Positions 35,095 to 42,538 of a stretch of 47,996 bases of DNA are shown here, piece by piece. The translations under genes were made by a program, and so were the position numbers. Origin of the DNA: Clostridia bacterium (GTDB taxonomy: Bacteria > Bacillota > Clostridia > Oscillospirales > CAG-272); NCBI GenBank assembly GCA_017463405.1, contig JAFTPJ010000005.1, positions 1 through 47,996 on the forward strand. Reading direction: 5' to 3'. Numbering within the stretch: the stretch's first letter is position 1; every line of letters begins with the position of its first letter. The notes under the pieces were generated by a model. It saw only the letters and a program-made list of their open reading frames with translations. It did no database searches and was not told the DNA's origin.

Positions 35095-36309
35095 ATGAAA
35101 AACGCACAGCTTGCCGACCTTTTGCGCCCCGAAGATTTTGACGGCATCGTCGGTCAGGATCACTTGTTTGGAGAACGCGGCGTTGTCCGCCGTATGCTCG
35201 TGGGCGGCAGAATCACAAATATGATTTTTTACGGTCCCCCCGGCACGGGAAAAACCACCGCCGCCTCCATCATCGCAAAGCAATCGGGCATGACATTCCG
35301 CAAGCTCAACGCCACCTCCGCGTCTCTCTCCGACGTCAAGGACGTCATCTCGGAAACGAGCAATCTCTTCGGCGCGGACGGAATTCTTCTGTATCTCGAC
35401 GAGATTCAGTATTTCAACCGCAAGCAGCAGCAATCGCTCCTCGAATACATGGAAGACGGGCGCATCACTCTGATTGCCTCCACTACCGAAAACCCGCACT
35501 TTTTCGTCTATAATGCAATCCTCTCGCGCTCCTCGCTCTTTGAGTTCAAGACGGTCACGCCCGAAGCACTGCACCCCGTCCTGCGGCGCGCGTTGCGGTA
35601 TCTCAATGAGGAAAACGGCTTGGAAAAGACCGCATCCGATGAGGTCTGCCGCTATATCGGGCATTGCGCGCGCGGCGACGTGCGGCACTCGATCGTGCTG
35701 TTTGAAAACGCCTACCACACCGCTGACAGCGAGATTTTGAAAGAGCACGTCGACAGCTTTGACACCTCGGTGGGTAACTTCAATGACGACACACACTACG
35801 ATCTGCTGTCCTGTCTGCAAAAATCCATCCGCGGCTCGGACCCCGATGCGGCGGTATTCTATCTCGCAAAGCTATTGCAATCGGGAGAATTGCTCTCGGT
35901 CTGCAGACGGTTGCAGGTCATCGCGTCCGAGGACGTGGGACTTGCCTATCCCCTCGCAGCAGTCGTAACACGTTCTTGCTGTGAATCGGCAAAGGAGCTC
36001 GGTATGCCCGAGGCACAGATCCCGCTTGCCAATGCGGCAATCCTGCTTGCGACCTCTCCCAAATCCAATGCAGCGGACATGGCAGTCATCGCCGCAACCG
36101 AGGCGGCCAAGGCGGGAAAAGGTATCAACGTGCCGCTACATCTGCAAAGTCCCCTGTTCAAGGGCTACAAATATCCGCACGATTATGAAAATCATTACGT
36201 CGCACAGCAGTATCTCCCCTCCGACCTGCTCGGCACACGCTTCTATCAGCCCGGTCCCAATAAAACCGAGCAAGCCGCTGCAGAGTATTGGAAAAAGATC
36301 AAGGGGTAA
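35095..36309 (+). CDS. rarA: Replication-associated recombination protein A (AAA+ ATPase RarA/MgsA)
   Basis: 404 residues, normal ~420. It acts at stalled replication forks, with homology to clamp-loader ATPases. It starts with LRPEDFDGIVGQDHLFG, has Walker A FYGPPGTGKTTAA (residues ~47-54), sensor-like NATSAS, Walker B ILLYLDEIQ with DE at 102-103, and STTENPHF with Arg-finger SRSSLFEF. The C-terminal half has the family's tetramerisation region (DVGLAYP, KSNAADMAV, YKYPHDYENHYVAQQYLP). AAAGGAAG precedes the ATG. It is co-directional with csaB and DUF523. Confidence 0.95.
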   Translation: MKNAQLADLLRPEDFDGIVGQDHLFGERGVVRRMLVGGRITNMIFYGPPGTGKTTAASIIAKQSGMTFRKLNATSASLSDVKDVISETSNLFGADGILLYLDEIQYFNRKQQQSLLEYMEDGRITLIASTTENPHFFVYNAILSRSSLFEFKTVTPEALHPVLRRALRYLNEENGLEKTASDEVCRYIGHCARGDVRHSIVLFENAYHTADSEILKEHVDSFDTSVGNFNDDTHYDLLSCLQKSIRGSDPDAAVFYLAKLLQSGELLSVCRRLQVIASEDVGLAYPLAAVVTRSCCESAKELGMPEAQIPLANAAILLATSPKSNAADMAVIAATEAAKAGKGINVPLHLQSPLFKGYKYPHDYENHYVAQQYLPSDLLGTRFYQPGPNKTEQAAAEYWKKIKG

Positions 36310-36312
36310 GCT

Positions 36313-36768
36313 ATGAGTATCCGGAAGCCAATCCTTGTCAGCGCGTGTCTATTGGGCGAGCCATGCCGCTACGACGGCACATCCAAGCCCGTGGACGCAG
36401 TACGCGCTCTGCAAAGTAAATATACGCTCATCCCCGTCTGCCCCGAGGTACTGGGCGGACTTCCCACACCGCGCACACCGTCGGAGATCGTCGGAGATCG
36501 CGTGATGATGCGAGACGGGCATGACGTAACCGAAAATTACCGTCGCGGAGCCGAGGAGGCTTTACGTATCGCAAAAGAGCATGGTTGCACAATCGCAATC
36601 TTAAAAGAAAAAAGCCCCTCGTGTGGGAGCGGCTTGGTCTATGACGGCAGCTTTACAAAAGCACTGATCGCAGGTGACGGCATCACCACCGCCTGCCTCA
36701 AAGCACACGGCATCCGCGTCATCGGAGAAAGCGAGATCAATGATTTCATTCTCTCAAAAAGCTTATAA
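36313..36768 (+). CDS. DUF523 family protein
   Basis: 151 residues, normal for DUF523. It shows the family pattern ILVSACLLGEPCRYDG, PVCPEVLGGLPTPR and LKEKSPSCGSG. The conserved Cys residues (in ACLLGxxC, VCPE and SPSCG) may bind a metal or Fe-S cluster. The biochemical role is unknown. It starts 3 bases after the rarA stop with AAGGGG as binding site, so it is the last gene of that operon. The inverted-repeat element at 36772 begins 3 bases after its stop codon. Confidence 0.9.
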   Translation: MSIRKPILVSACLLGEPCRYDGTSKPVDAVRALQSKYTLIPVCPEVLGGLPTPRTPSEIVGDRVMMRDGHDVTENYRRGAEEALRIAKEHGCTIAILKEKSPSCGSGLVYDGSFTKALIAGDGITTACLKAHGIRVIGESEINDFILSKSL

Positions 36769-36771
36769 AAC

Positions 36772-36968
36772 AATAACACCTCCTCCGTCGCCTAACGGCA
36801 CCACCTTCCCCGCAAGGGGAAAGCTTATAAGAACCGTACTTCAAAGCATAAAATATTATTTGCAAAAAAATATACCAAATCATATTTCAACTTTCGGAAG
36901 CGCGGAATCTGATAGCCTTCCCCTTGAGGGGAAGGTGGCAGCCATAGGCTGACGGATGAGGTGTTATT
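36772..36968. mobile_element. MITE-like element with long imperfect terminal inverted repeats (197 bp)
   Basis: The two ends, starting AATAACACCTC and ending GAGGTGTTATT, are inverted copies over about 55 bases, each with an internal hairpin made of CCTTCCCC and GGGGAAGG. The middle (about 36836-36895) is AT-rich and codes for nothing. This is the structure of a non-autonomous transposable element mobilised in trans. I see no clear target-site duplication. It sits between the DUF523 stop and the next promoter and could also end transcription. The sequence type is familiar from gut Clostridia, though copy number cannot be checked here. Confidence 0.8.
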
Positions 36969-36973
36969 TATAC

Positions 36974-37002
36974 TTGACAAATACACCGCTATATGCTATA
37001 AT
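36974..37002 (+). promoter_or_regulatory. Consensus promoter of the Cys-cluster/radical SAM pair
   Basis: TTGACA (36974-36979), 17-bp spacer, TGC then TATAAT (36997-37002). It begins 5 bases beyond the MITE-like element. Confidence 0.9.
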
Positions 37003-37043
37003 GAAATTGTACCTCTTTATATCATCTTTGAAAGGAGATTATC

Positions 37044-37808
37044 ATGAACGGAAAAAGCAAATGTAAAATTTTGAAAGAAATCCGCCGTCGCATTGCCGAG
37101 GAAAACGACATTGCCTATGTAACCTCCGAATGCAAGCATCAAGGCAATTGTCTTGGCACCTGCCCCAAATGTGAGGCAGAGGTGCGTTATCTGGAGGAAC
37201 AGCTGGAAGCACGAAAGCGCGCAGGTCGCGCGGTCGCACTCACAGGTCTTGCGCTGACGGTGACCACAGCAACCGCCTCGTGTATCACTGTACCGCAACA
37301 GAAAGTCGAAACCACGGCTTCGGAAGAAACCACCGGATCAAAGGAAGTCACTGTTGATACGACCCTTGCAACCGAGGATTCCGAGATCGGTCCTACCGCA
37401 GGGGTTCCTGTAATCGAGGAAACCGATATGGGCGAGGTTGCAATCCCCGAGCTGGAGGTTCTTTTCACCTACGCCCGGGAAGAACGGAACAACTACATCA
37501 CAATGTTTCACCGTGAAAACATACGCATAGCATGGAACGAGTATCTGGAATCGGAAAGCGAAACAGAAGACTACTTTGAAATTTTCCACAACGGTACGCT
37601 GTACCTCATCACGGTCGCCTACGCAGCAAACGGCATGGCGCAAAGCATTGAGATCATATCGGATTCCGTACCTACGGGTGCGGTAGATGAAATAGAAACC
37701 GATATCATGGGAGACATCACAGTTCCCCTCGATACGGAAAGCGTTGATCCCACGGAAGAAGTTTCGTCACAGATCCCCGACACCGTGTCAGAGCAGATAA
37801 CGGAATGA
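37044..37808 (+). CDS. Cys-cluster protein with membrane or lipoprotein anchor, partner of the radical SAM enzyme
   Basis: 254 residues. Residues 1-57 are charged and cytoplasmic-looking, with Cys7 and a C-x5-C-x3-C-x2-C cluster (Cys30, 36, 40, 43) that could hold zinc or an Fe-S cluster. Residues 62-79 are hydrophobic and end TASC (Cys80), a lipobox-like site. Then comes a Thr/Glu/Ser-rich linker and an extracellular domain (~125-215, LEVLFTYAREERNNYIT). If Cys80 is lipidated the first 79 residues would be an unusually long leader; otherwise the protein is a single-pass membrane protein with the Cys cluster inside. AAAGGAG precedes the ATG. Its TGA overlaps the next ATG. I do not know its function. 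Confidence 0.8.
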   Translation: MNGKSKCKILKEIRRRIAEENDIAYVTSECKHQGNCLGTCPKCEAEVRYLEEQLEARKRAGRAVALTGLALTVTTATASCITVPQQKVETTASEETTGSKEVTVDTTLATEDSEIGPTAGVPVIEETDMGEVAIPELEVLFTYAREERNNYITMFHRENIRIAWNEYLESESETEDYFEIFHNGTLYLITVAYAANGMAQSIEIISDSVPTGAVDEIETDIMGDITVPLDTESVDPTEEVSSQIPDTVSEQITE

Positions 37809-38425
37809 ACCGAGCAATAACCGCTCCCGTCATCACAATCTCACGCCATCGCCTGGAAACCGACGGACAGGGTGTGACCTCGCTGGTCGTATTTCACGGG
37901 TGCCCCTTGCGTTGCAAATACTGCATCAATCCGTTTTCCTTTGCGCCCGATACCCGCATGGTTGAAATGACCCCCAACGAGCTTTATGACAAAGTCAAGA
38001 TCGACGCGCTCTACTATCTCGCTACGGGCGGCGGCATCACCTTTGGCGGCGGAGAGCCGCTTCTGCGCGCGGATTTTATCAAGGAATTCCGCGCAATCTG
38101 TGGCTACACATGGCACCTTTGTGCTGAAACGTCACTCGCCGTCCCGTGGGAACTCGTCGAAACGGCAGCGTCCTGCATTGATCATTTCTACGTGGATTGC
38201 AAGGACATGAACCCCGATATTTACGAGCGCTACACGGGCAAGACAATCCGTCTCATGCGTGAAAATCTTGTACGATTGATCGACCTGCTCCCTCCCGAGC
38301 GCATCACGGTGCGACTGCCGCTGATCCGCAACTTCAACACCGAGACGGACCGCGAAAACAGCCGCCGTATCCTTTCGGATATAGGGATCAGACAATTCAA
38401 CGAATTGACCTATCGGTTGAAGTAA
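37805..38425 (+). CDS. Radical SAM protein, activase-like
   Basis: 206 residues. The [4Fe-4S]-binding motif is CPLRCKYC (Cys33, 37, 40; the CX3CX2C of radical SAM enzymes), followed by FGGGEPLL (SAM-binding GGE, ~81-85). The overall layout resembles glycyl-radical-enzyme activases: TDGQGVTSLVVFHGCP, ALYYLATGGGITFGGGEP, CAETSLAV, DHFYVDCKDM. No glycyl radical enzyme is in the window and no second ferredoxin-like cluster is seen. Coupling with the Cys-cluster gene (ATGA overlap) suggests that the two proteins work together, possibly with the Cys protein as substrate or electron/metal partner. That link is inference. Confidence 0.88.
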   Translation: MNRAITAPVITISRHRLETDGQGVTSLVVFHGCPLRCKYCINPFSFAPDTRMVEMTPNELYDKVKIDALYYLATGGGITFGGGEPLLRADFIKEFRAICGYTWHLCAETSLAVPWELVETAASCIDHFYVDCKDMNPDIYERYTGKTIRLMRENLVRLIDLLPPERITVRLPLIRNFNTETDRENSRRILSDIGIRQFNELTYRLK

Positions 38426-38454
38426 GGGGCAGTGTCATTCGCGTAGCCACTGCG

Positions 38455-38479
38455 AAAAAAAGCCGGAGGTAGGCTTTTT
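38455..38479 (+). terminator. Terminator of the radical SAM operon
   Basis: A-run, AGCC stem, 7-base loop, GGCT and T-run (AAAAAAGCC / GGCTTTTT). It lies 30 bases past the stop codon. The stretch 38480-38575 has no gene. Confidence 0.75.
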
Positions 38480-38565
38480 GGGCGCTCGGAATTTGCGGTT
38501 TTCACTGCAAATACGACAAAACGCGATCATGCAATGTGCGAAAATTGCGACGCCGATCCGCAAAG

Positions 38566-38621
38566 AAAAAACGATGGGGTGATTTCCAAATGCGATTTTC
38601 GCATTTGAATCACCCCTTTTT
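38566..38621. terminator. Bidirectional terminator
   Basis: Two 9-bp stem sections (38576-38584 with 38608-38616, and 38587-38595 with 38599-38607) around a TTT loop, with a 2-base bulge. It is followed by TTTTT on + and by ATCGTTTTTT on -. It stops the aldose epimerase gene and any readthrough from the left. Confidence 0.88.
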
Positions 38622-38629
38622 ATGTTCAA

Positions 38630-39502
38630 TCAACCAAACAACATCGAGAACTCTGCCGTTTTGGATTCGCCGGGCTGGATGCGATACATGTCGTGTCTTG
38701 TTTCCATGTCCTCAACGACGCCGTCGTAGCCGGGAAGCCCGCACCACGGCTCTACGCAGACATACGGTGCCTCCATCTTCGGCTTATGCCACACGCCGAG
38801 GTACGGCATATCCGCATAGGAGAGCGTCACATAGCGCTCGGTCTTGTCGGATTTCAGCGTTACGGAGGAGGCCGCACGGGAAAGAAAGATCGCGTCGTGG
38901 TCGAACAGATCGTGCTTCAGACGCAGGATTCTGCCCTTCTCCAAGGGAAATGCGGTCTTGGTGCCGTCCAAAAGACAGTTCGCGGTGCAATTGATGTGAT
39001 CGGGAGAGCACGCCTCGGAGAACTCCAGATAGTAATCGGTGAATTCGCCTTGGCCGTCCAACGGTACATTAAAACCGGGGTGACCGCCGACGGTGATCGG
39101 AAGCACGTCCGCACCGGGGTTCTCCATTACAAAGCGGTTCGTCAGCTTCGAGCCCTCGAGAATATACCACACCTTCAGAACAAAGTCAAACGGATAGACC
39201 TTTTTCGTCTCCTCACTCGCCTCCAAGCGGAAGCAGATGGACGTCTCGGTCTGTGATTCCACCGCAAAGGTGCTCGGACGGATAAAGCCGTGGCAGTTGA
39301 TGTCATAGGTCTTGCCGTGCCAGGTATATTTGCCCTCAAAAAATCTGCCGCACACGGGGAACACAAGCGGCGCCTTAAAGGGCCACACGTCGGGATTGCC
39401 GACCCAGATGTATTCGCACGCCCCTCTCTTGACCGAATGGAGCTCGGCACCGAGATCGGAAACCGCAACGGTCAATTCACTGTTTTTCAATGTATAAAGC
39501 AT
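38630..39502 (-). CDS. Aldose 1-epimerase family protein (LacX-like)
   Basis: 290 residues. Galactose-mutarotase fold: SDLGAELHSVKR, WVGNPDVWPFKAPLVFPVCGR, DINCHGFIR with one catalytic His, VGGHPGFNVPL with the second and CVEPWCG with the catalytic Glu. These proteins interconvert alpha and beta anomers of sugars or sugar phosphates. The LacX branch usually lacks a known substrate. Single gene with its own promoter, opposite the radical SAM operon. AAAGGAGG precedes ATG 39502. Confidence 0.9.
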   Translation of the reverse strand: MLYTLKNSELTVAVSDLGAELHSVKRGACEYIWVGNPDVWPFKAPLVFPVCGRFFEGKYTWHGKTYDINCHGFIRPSTFAVESQTETSICFRLEASEETKKVYPFDFVLKVWYILEGSKLTNRFVMENPGADVLPITVGGHPGFNVPLDGQGEFTDYYLEFSEACSPDHINCTANCLLDGTKTAFPLEKGRILRLKHDLFDHDAIFLSRAASSVTLKSDKTERYVTLSYADMPYLGVWHKPKMEAPYVCVEPWCGLPGYDGVVEDMETRHDMYRIQPGESKTAEFSMLFG

Positions 39503-39531
39503 ACTGATGCCTCCTTTTTGATGATGCTTCT

Positions 39532-39560
39532 ATTATATACCAAACCGCTTACTTTTGCAA
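39532..39560 (-). promoter_or_regulatory. Promoter of the aldose epimerase gene
   Basis: Minus strand: TTGCAA (39560-39555), 17-bp spacer, TATAAT (39537-39532). Confidence 0.82.
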
Positions 39561-39628
39561 GAGGGTTGCAAAAAAAGATTTTTTATTAACAAATATGTAA
39601 ATAAACCGTTAACAAGAGGCAGTTTACC

Positions 39629-39657
39629 TTGACTTTTAGTGGCGCTTATGCTATCAT
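39629..39657 (+). promoter_or_regulatory. Promoter of the CorC-like gene and its leader
   Basis: TTGACT (39629-39634), 17-bp spacer, TGC then TATCAT (39652-39657). It predicts a start near 39664 and a leader of about 240 bases before the main gene. Confidence 0.78.
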
Positions 39658-39698
39658 ACATAATATCAGACAAATTTTAAAAGGAAGGTATAGCGAAA

Positions 39699-39782
39699 AT
39701 GGATGACGGCGATAGTGCGGACACTACTTGTATGATGTGTAATGCCTTAACTGTTGTACGTACGTTTCATTATATTTCATAA
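39699..39782 (+). CDS. 27-residue leader peptide upstream of the CorC-like gene
   Basis: A short ORF with a good binding site (AAGGAAGG) 10-12 bases before ATG 39699. The peptide starts MDDGDSADTTCMMCNALTVV and ends RTFHYIS. It contains a CMMC motif. Its TAA (39780-39782) is 7 bases before the left arm of an intrinsic terminator, so a ribosome waiting at the stop codon would cover the base of the stem and prevent termination. This arrangement is that of a translation-controlled attenuator. I do not recognise the peptide. Nothing in it shows directly what is sensed; a metal or a translation-affecting drug are possibilities, given the downstream CorC-like transporter. Confidence 0.7.
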   Translation: MDDGDSADTTCMMCNALTVVRTFHYIS

Positions 39783-39789
39783 ATCGGCG

Positions 39790-39850
39790 GCATAGCCTAA
39801 CGTTTTTCTCTGAAATGATAGGAGAAAAATGTGTAGGTCTATGCTTTTTT
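39790..39850 (+). terminator. Leader terminator (attenuator) before the CorC-like gene
   Basis: A long imperfect stem between 39790-39810 and about 39822-39844 (GCATAG/CTATGC at the base, TTTTTCTC/GAGAAAAA near the loop), then six T. It stands between the leader ORF and the main gene, so transcription of the main gene must pass it. Further T-runs follow at 39854-39859 and 39863-39868. Confidence 0.8.
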
Positions 39851-39902
39851 GCGTTTTTTGATTTTTTAATGATACTACACACGATTTTTACAGGAGACCG
39901 AT

Positions 39903-41366
39903 ATGGATTACATAGGCCCTTTATTATTACAAATTGCGCTGATTGCGCTAAACGCGATATTTGCAAGCGCCGAGACGGCGTTTTTATCAATGAACTCCAC
40001 AAAGCTGGAAAAAATGATGGAGGAGGGGGATGCAAAAACCCGTAAAAAAGCCAAGCGACTTCAAAAGCTGACCAAGGATTCCTCCAAATTTCTTTCGACC
40101 ATCCAGGTTGCCATCACGCTGGCTGGCTTCCTCGGTTCCGCTTTTGCGGCTGATACCTTTGCCGAACCCCTGACCACCTGGTTCAACGGATTGGGATTTA
40201 TCAAGGATAACGGCATCGTCATTCCCGAATCCGTGTTCGTCATTCTCATCACCCTCCTGCTCTCCTTCTTCAGCATCGTGCTCGGAGAGCTCGTTCCCAA
40301 AAAGATTGCCATGAAGAACGCCGAAAAGCTCTCCTTGGCGCTCTCGGGCTTCATCCGCGGCATGTCCTGCATCTTTGCCCCCCTGGTCTGGGTTCTGACC
40401 AAGACCACAAACGGTCTGCTCCGCATGTTCGGAATCAATCCCAACGAGGAGGAAGAGGCGGCAAGCGAGGAGGAAATTCGTATGATCCTCGACACCAGTA
40501 GTGAAAAGGGTGAGATCGACAGCATGGAAAACGAGATGATTCAGAACATCTTCGAATTCGACGACATTCTCATTTCCGAGGTCTGCACGCACCGTCGGAA
40601 TGTGGATATGCTGTATCGCGAGGATACGCTCGAGCAGTGGCGAGAAAAAATTATTCAATCTCGTCACGGCTTCTATCCCATCTGCGGCGAGGATGCCGAT
40701 GATATCATCGCGATCCTCAACATCAAAAAATTCTTCCGCATCGATTGCAAAAACGTGGAGCAGGCGATCAAGCTTGCCTCCGAAAAGCCTTACTTCGTTC
40801 CCGAAAACATGAAGGCGGACGTTCTCTTCACCAACATGAAGGAAACGCGGAACTACTTCGCTATCGTCGTTGACGAATACGGCGGAACCAGCGGCGTCAT
40901 CACCATTCACGATCTACTTGAGCTTCTGGTCGGCGACATGGGCGACAAGGACGAGGTTGTCGTGGAGGAGATTGTATGTCTGAACGAGGAAACGCGCGAG
41001 TGGAAAATTCTTGGCTCCGCATCCCTGACAAAAGTGACGGAGGACCTGGGCATCACCTTTGACACCGAAGATTGCGACACCTTCGGCGGTTATATCTTCG
41101 GACTTTTGGGCGAGGTTCCCGACGACGGAACCCAACTGGAGCTGGAAACCGAGGATATGATGATCAAGGTGGAATCGGTGGTTGACCACAGAATCGAATC
41201 CACGCTCGTCACCGTCAAGGAAAAACCGTTGAATATGGATGATGGCGAGGATGAGGTTGAGGACGACGAAGAGTCCAAGAAGAAGTTCAAGAAGAAGTCC
41301 GACAAGGATAAGGACGACGATGACAGTGCAGAGGTCGAGTCTGAAGAAAACAAGGTTGGAATTTGA
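39903..41366 (+). CDS. HlyC/CorC family (DUF21-CBS) membrane transporter
   Basis: 487 residues. N-terminal DUF21 membrane domain (~1-200, about four helices: LLLQIALIALNAIFASAETAF, whose AETAF is typical, then GFLGSAFAADTF and VLGELVPKKIAMKN). A CBS-pair region follows (~215-345: IFEFDDILISEVCTHR, GFYPICGEDADDIIAILNIK), then the CorC/HlyC C-terminal domain (GGTSGVITIHDLLELLVG, FGGYIFGLLGEVPDDGT). Relatives are linked to Mg2+ or Co2+ export and resistance. The last ~70 residues are an unusual Asp/Glu/Lys-rich tail. ATG 39903 follows CAGGAGA. It is controlled by the leader at 39664-39902. Confidence 0.93.
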   Translation: MDYIGPLLLQIALIALNAIFASAETAFLSMNSTKLEKMMEEGDAKTRKKAKRLQKLTKDSSKFLSTIQVAITLAGFLGSAFAADTFAEPLTTWFNGLGFIKDNGIVIPESVFVILITLLLSFFSIVLGELVPKKIAMKNAEKLSLALSGFIRGMSCIFAPLVWVLTKTTNGLLRMFGINPNEEEEAASEEEIRMILDTSSEKGEIDSMENEMIQNIFEFDDILISEVCTHRRNVDMLYREDTLEQWREKIIQSRHGFYPICGEDADDIIAILNIKKFFRIDCKNVEQAIKLASEKPYFVPENMKADVLFTNMKETRNYFAIVVDEYGGTSGVITIHDLLELLVGDMGDKDEVVVEEIVCLNEETREWKILGSASLTKVTEDLGITFDTEDCDTFGGYIFGLLGEVPDDGTQLELETEDMMIKVESVVDHRIESTLVTVKEKPLNMDDGEDEVEDDEESKKKFKKKSDKDKDDDDSAEVESEENKVGI

Positions 41367-41378
41367 AATAAACAGTAA

Positions 41379-41421
41379 AAAAGAGGCTGTCTCAAATCGT
41401 CAATTTGAGACAGCCTCTTTT
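41379..41421 (+). terminator. Terminator of the CorC-like gene
   Basis: A perfect 19-bp stem (41379-41397 with 41403-41421) with a 5-base loop and TTTT tail, 12 bases after the stop codon. Confidence 0.9.
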
Positions 41422-41705
41422 GTTTGTAGGCCAAAAACATACAGTTTTTAACAATGCACAAACTCTTTAGCCGCTTTTTCTTTACAGGAAAGAAGCGCAA
41501 ATGAAAAAGGCTCGCAAGCTCGCCGCAAATCGCTACGCGAGTTTGCGCTAACAAAAAGAAACGCCGCAAGAAGAAATTCGCCCTCTGCGGAGAGCGAGGA
41601 GGGTTATGCACCCTCCTCCGCGCAAACTTTTGAAAAAGCTTGATCAAAACTTTATGAGAACTGACGAAAATCGTTCGTTATATCTACCATCCGAAACAAC
41701 GTGCT
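41422..41705. repeat. Intergenic region with several hairpins, probable dispersed repeat
   Basis: No coding gene. It contains hairpins at 41524-41547 (CGCAAA/TTTGCG with inner CGC/GCG) and 41596-41618 (a 9-bp stem GAGGAGGGT/ACCCTCCTC), then an AAAGCTTGATCAAAACTTT segment. Its makeup and position between two converging transcripts suggest a repeated extragenic element. Only one copy is in this window, so repetition is not shown. Confidence 0.4.
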
Positions 41706-42503
41706 TCAATCACAAAGCTTAATGACCTTCCGCGGGCATTTCTCCGCGCACTTGCCGCAGGAAATGCACTTGGATTGATCAATCGATGCCACAAAGTCCG
41801 TGACCGTGATCGCCCCCACGGGACAGTTCTTCTCGCAGATTTTGCAAGCGATACAGCCTGCATCGCAATGCTTTCTCGTAATTGCACCGTTCTCCACCGA
41901 ACGGCACTCCACGCAGTATTTACTCGACACGGGAATCAGCGTGATGATATGCTTGGGACACAGCGTTGCGCATGCGCCGCAACCGATACACTTTGTATCA
42001 TCCACCACCGCAAGTCCGTCCACGATGTGAATCGCATCGTATTTGCATGCAGCCACGCAGGTTCCGAGCCCGATGCAGCCGTTGGGACACGCCTTATTAC
42101 CACTGCCCAGCTTTTCCGCCGCAATGCAGTCGGAAGCCCCCTCATAGCGGTACTTGTATGCCGCTGTGTGGCAGTTTCCCGAGCACATCACGTGCGCGTG
42201 CAACGGAACCGCCTCCTCGACCTCCATTCCCATAATTTCACCGATTGTTTTGATGCCCGCGGAGCTGCAGCTGTTGCAGGCATTCGGCTTTGCCTCTCCC
42301 TTGACAATTGCCTCAGCAAGCGCGGCACAACCCGAATATCCGCATCCGCCGCAGTTTGCTCCCGGAAGCGCCTCGGTGATCTGCTCGACCCGCTCATCCA
42401 CCTGCACCGCAAACACGCGGGAGGCGATGGCAAGAATCACACCGAACAAAATTCCCAATCCCGCAAATATGGCGACGGGAATCAATACGTCTTGAATTTG
42501 CAT
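41706..42503 (-). CDS. rnfB: Rnf complex subunit B (ferredoxin-type)
   Basis: 265 residues. N-terminal membrane helix (IPVAIFAGLGILFGVILAI), then the four-Cys Fe-S domain (PGANCGGCGYSGC), and several 4Fe-4S ferredoxin motifs (CIGCGACATLCPKH, CIACKICEKNCPVG, CISCGKCAEKCPRK). RnfB takes electrons from reduced ferredoxin for the membrane pump. It is the last gene of the rnf operon, 35 bases after rnfA. ATG 42503 has AGAGGG upstream; in-frame starts to 42542 overlap less typical sequence. Confidence 0.95.
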   Translation of the reverse strand: MQIQDVLIPVAIFAGLGILFGVILAIASRVFAVQVDERVEQITEALPGANCGGCGYSGCAALAEAIVKGEAKPNACNSCSSAGIKTIGEIMGMEVEEAVPLHAHVMCSGNCHTAAYKYRYEGASDCIAAEKLGSGNKACPNGCIGLGTCVAACKYDAIHIVDGLAVVDDTKCIGCGACATLCPKHIITLIPVSSKYCVECRSVENGAITRKHCDAGCIACKICEKNCPVGAITVTDFVASIDQSKCISCGKCAEKCPRKVIKLCD

Positions 42504-42538
42504 ATGTAAATTGCCCTCTTTTCGTGATATGGTTGGCA

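Noticed and set aside
39664..39902. Known metal riboswitch (M-box, yybP-ykoY or NiCo type) in the CorC leader
   Set aside because: I could not find the conserved cores of these classes; a translated short ORF explains the leader better.
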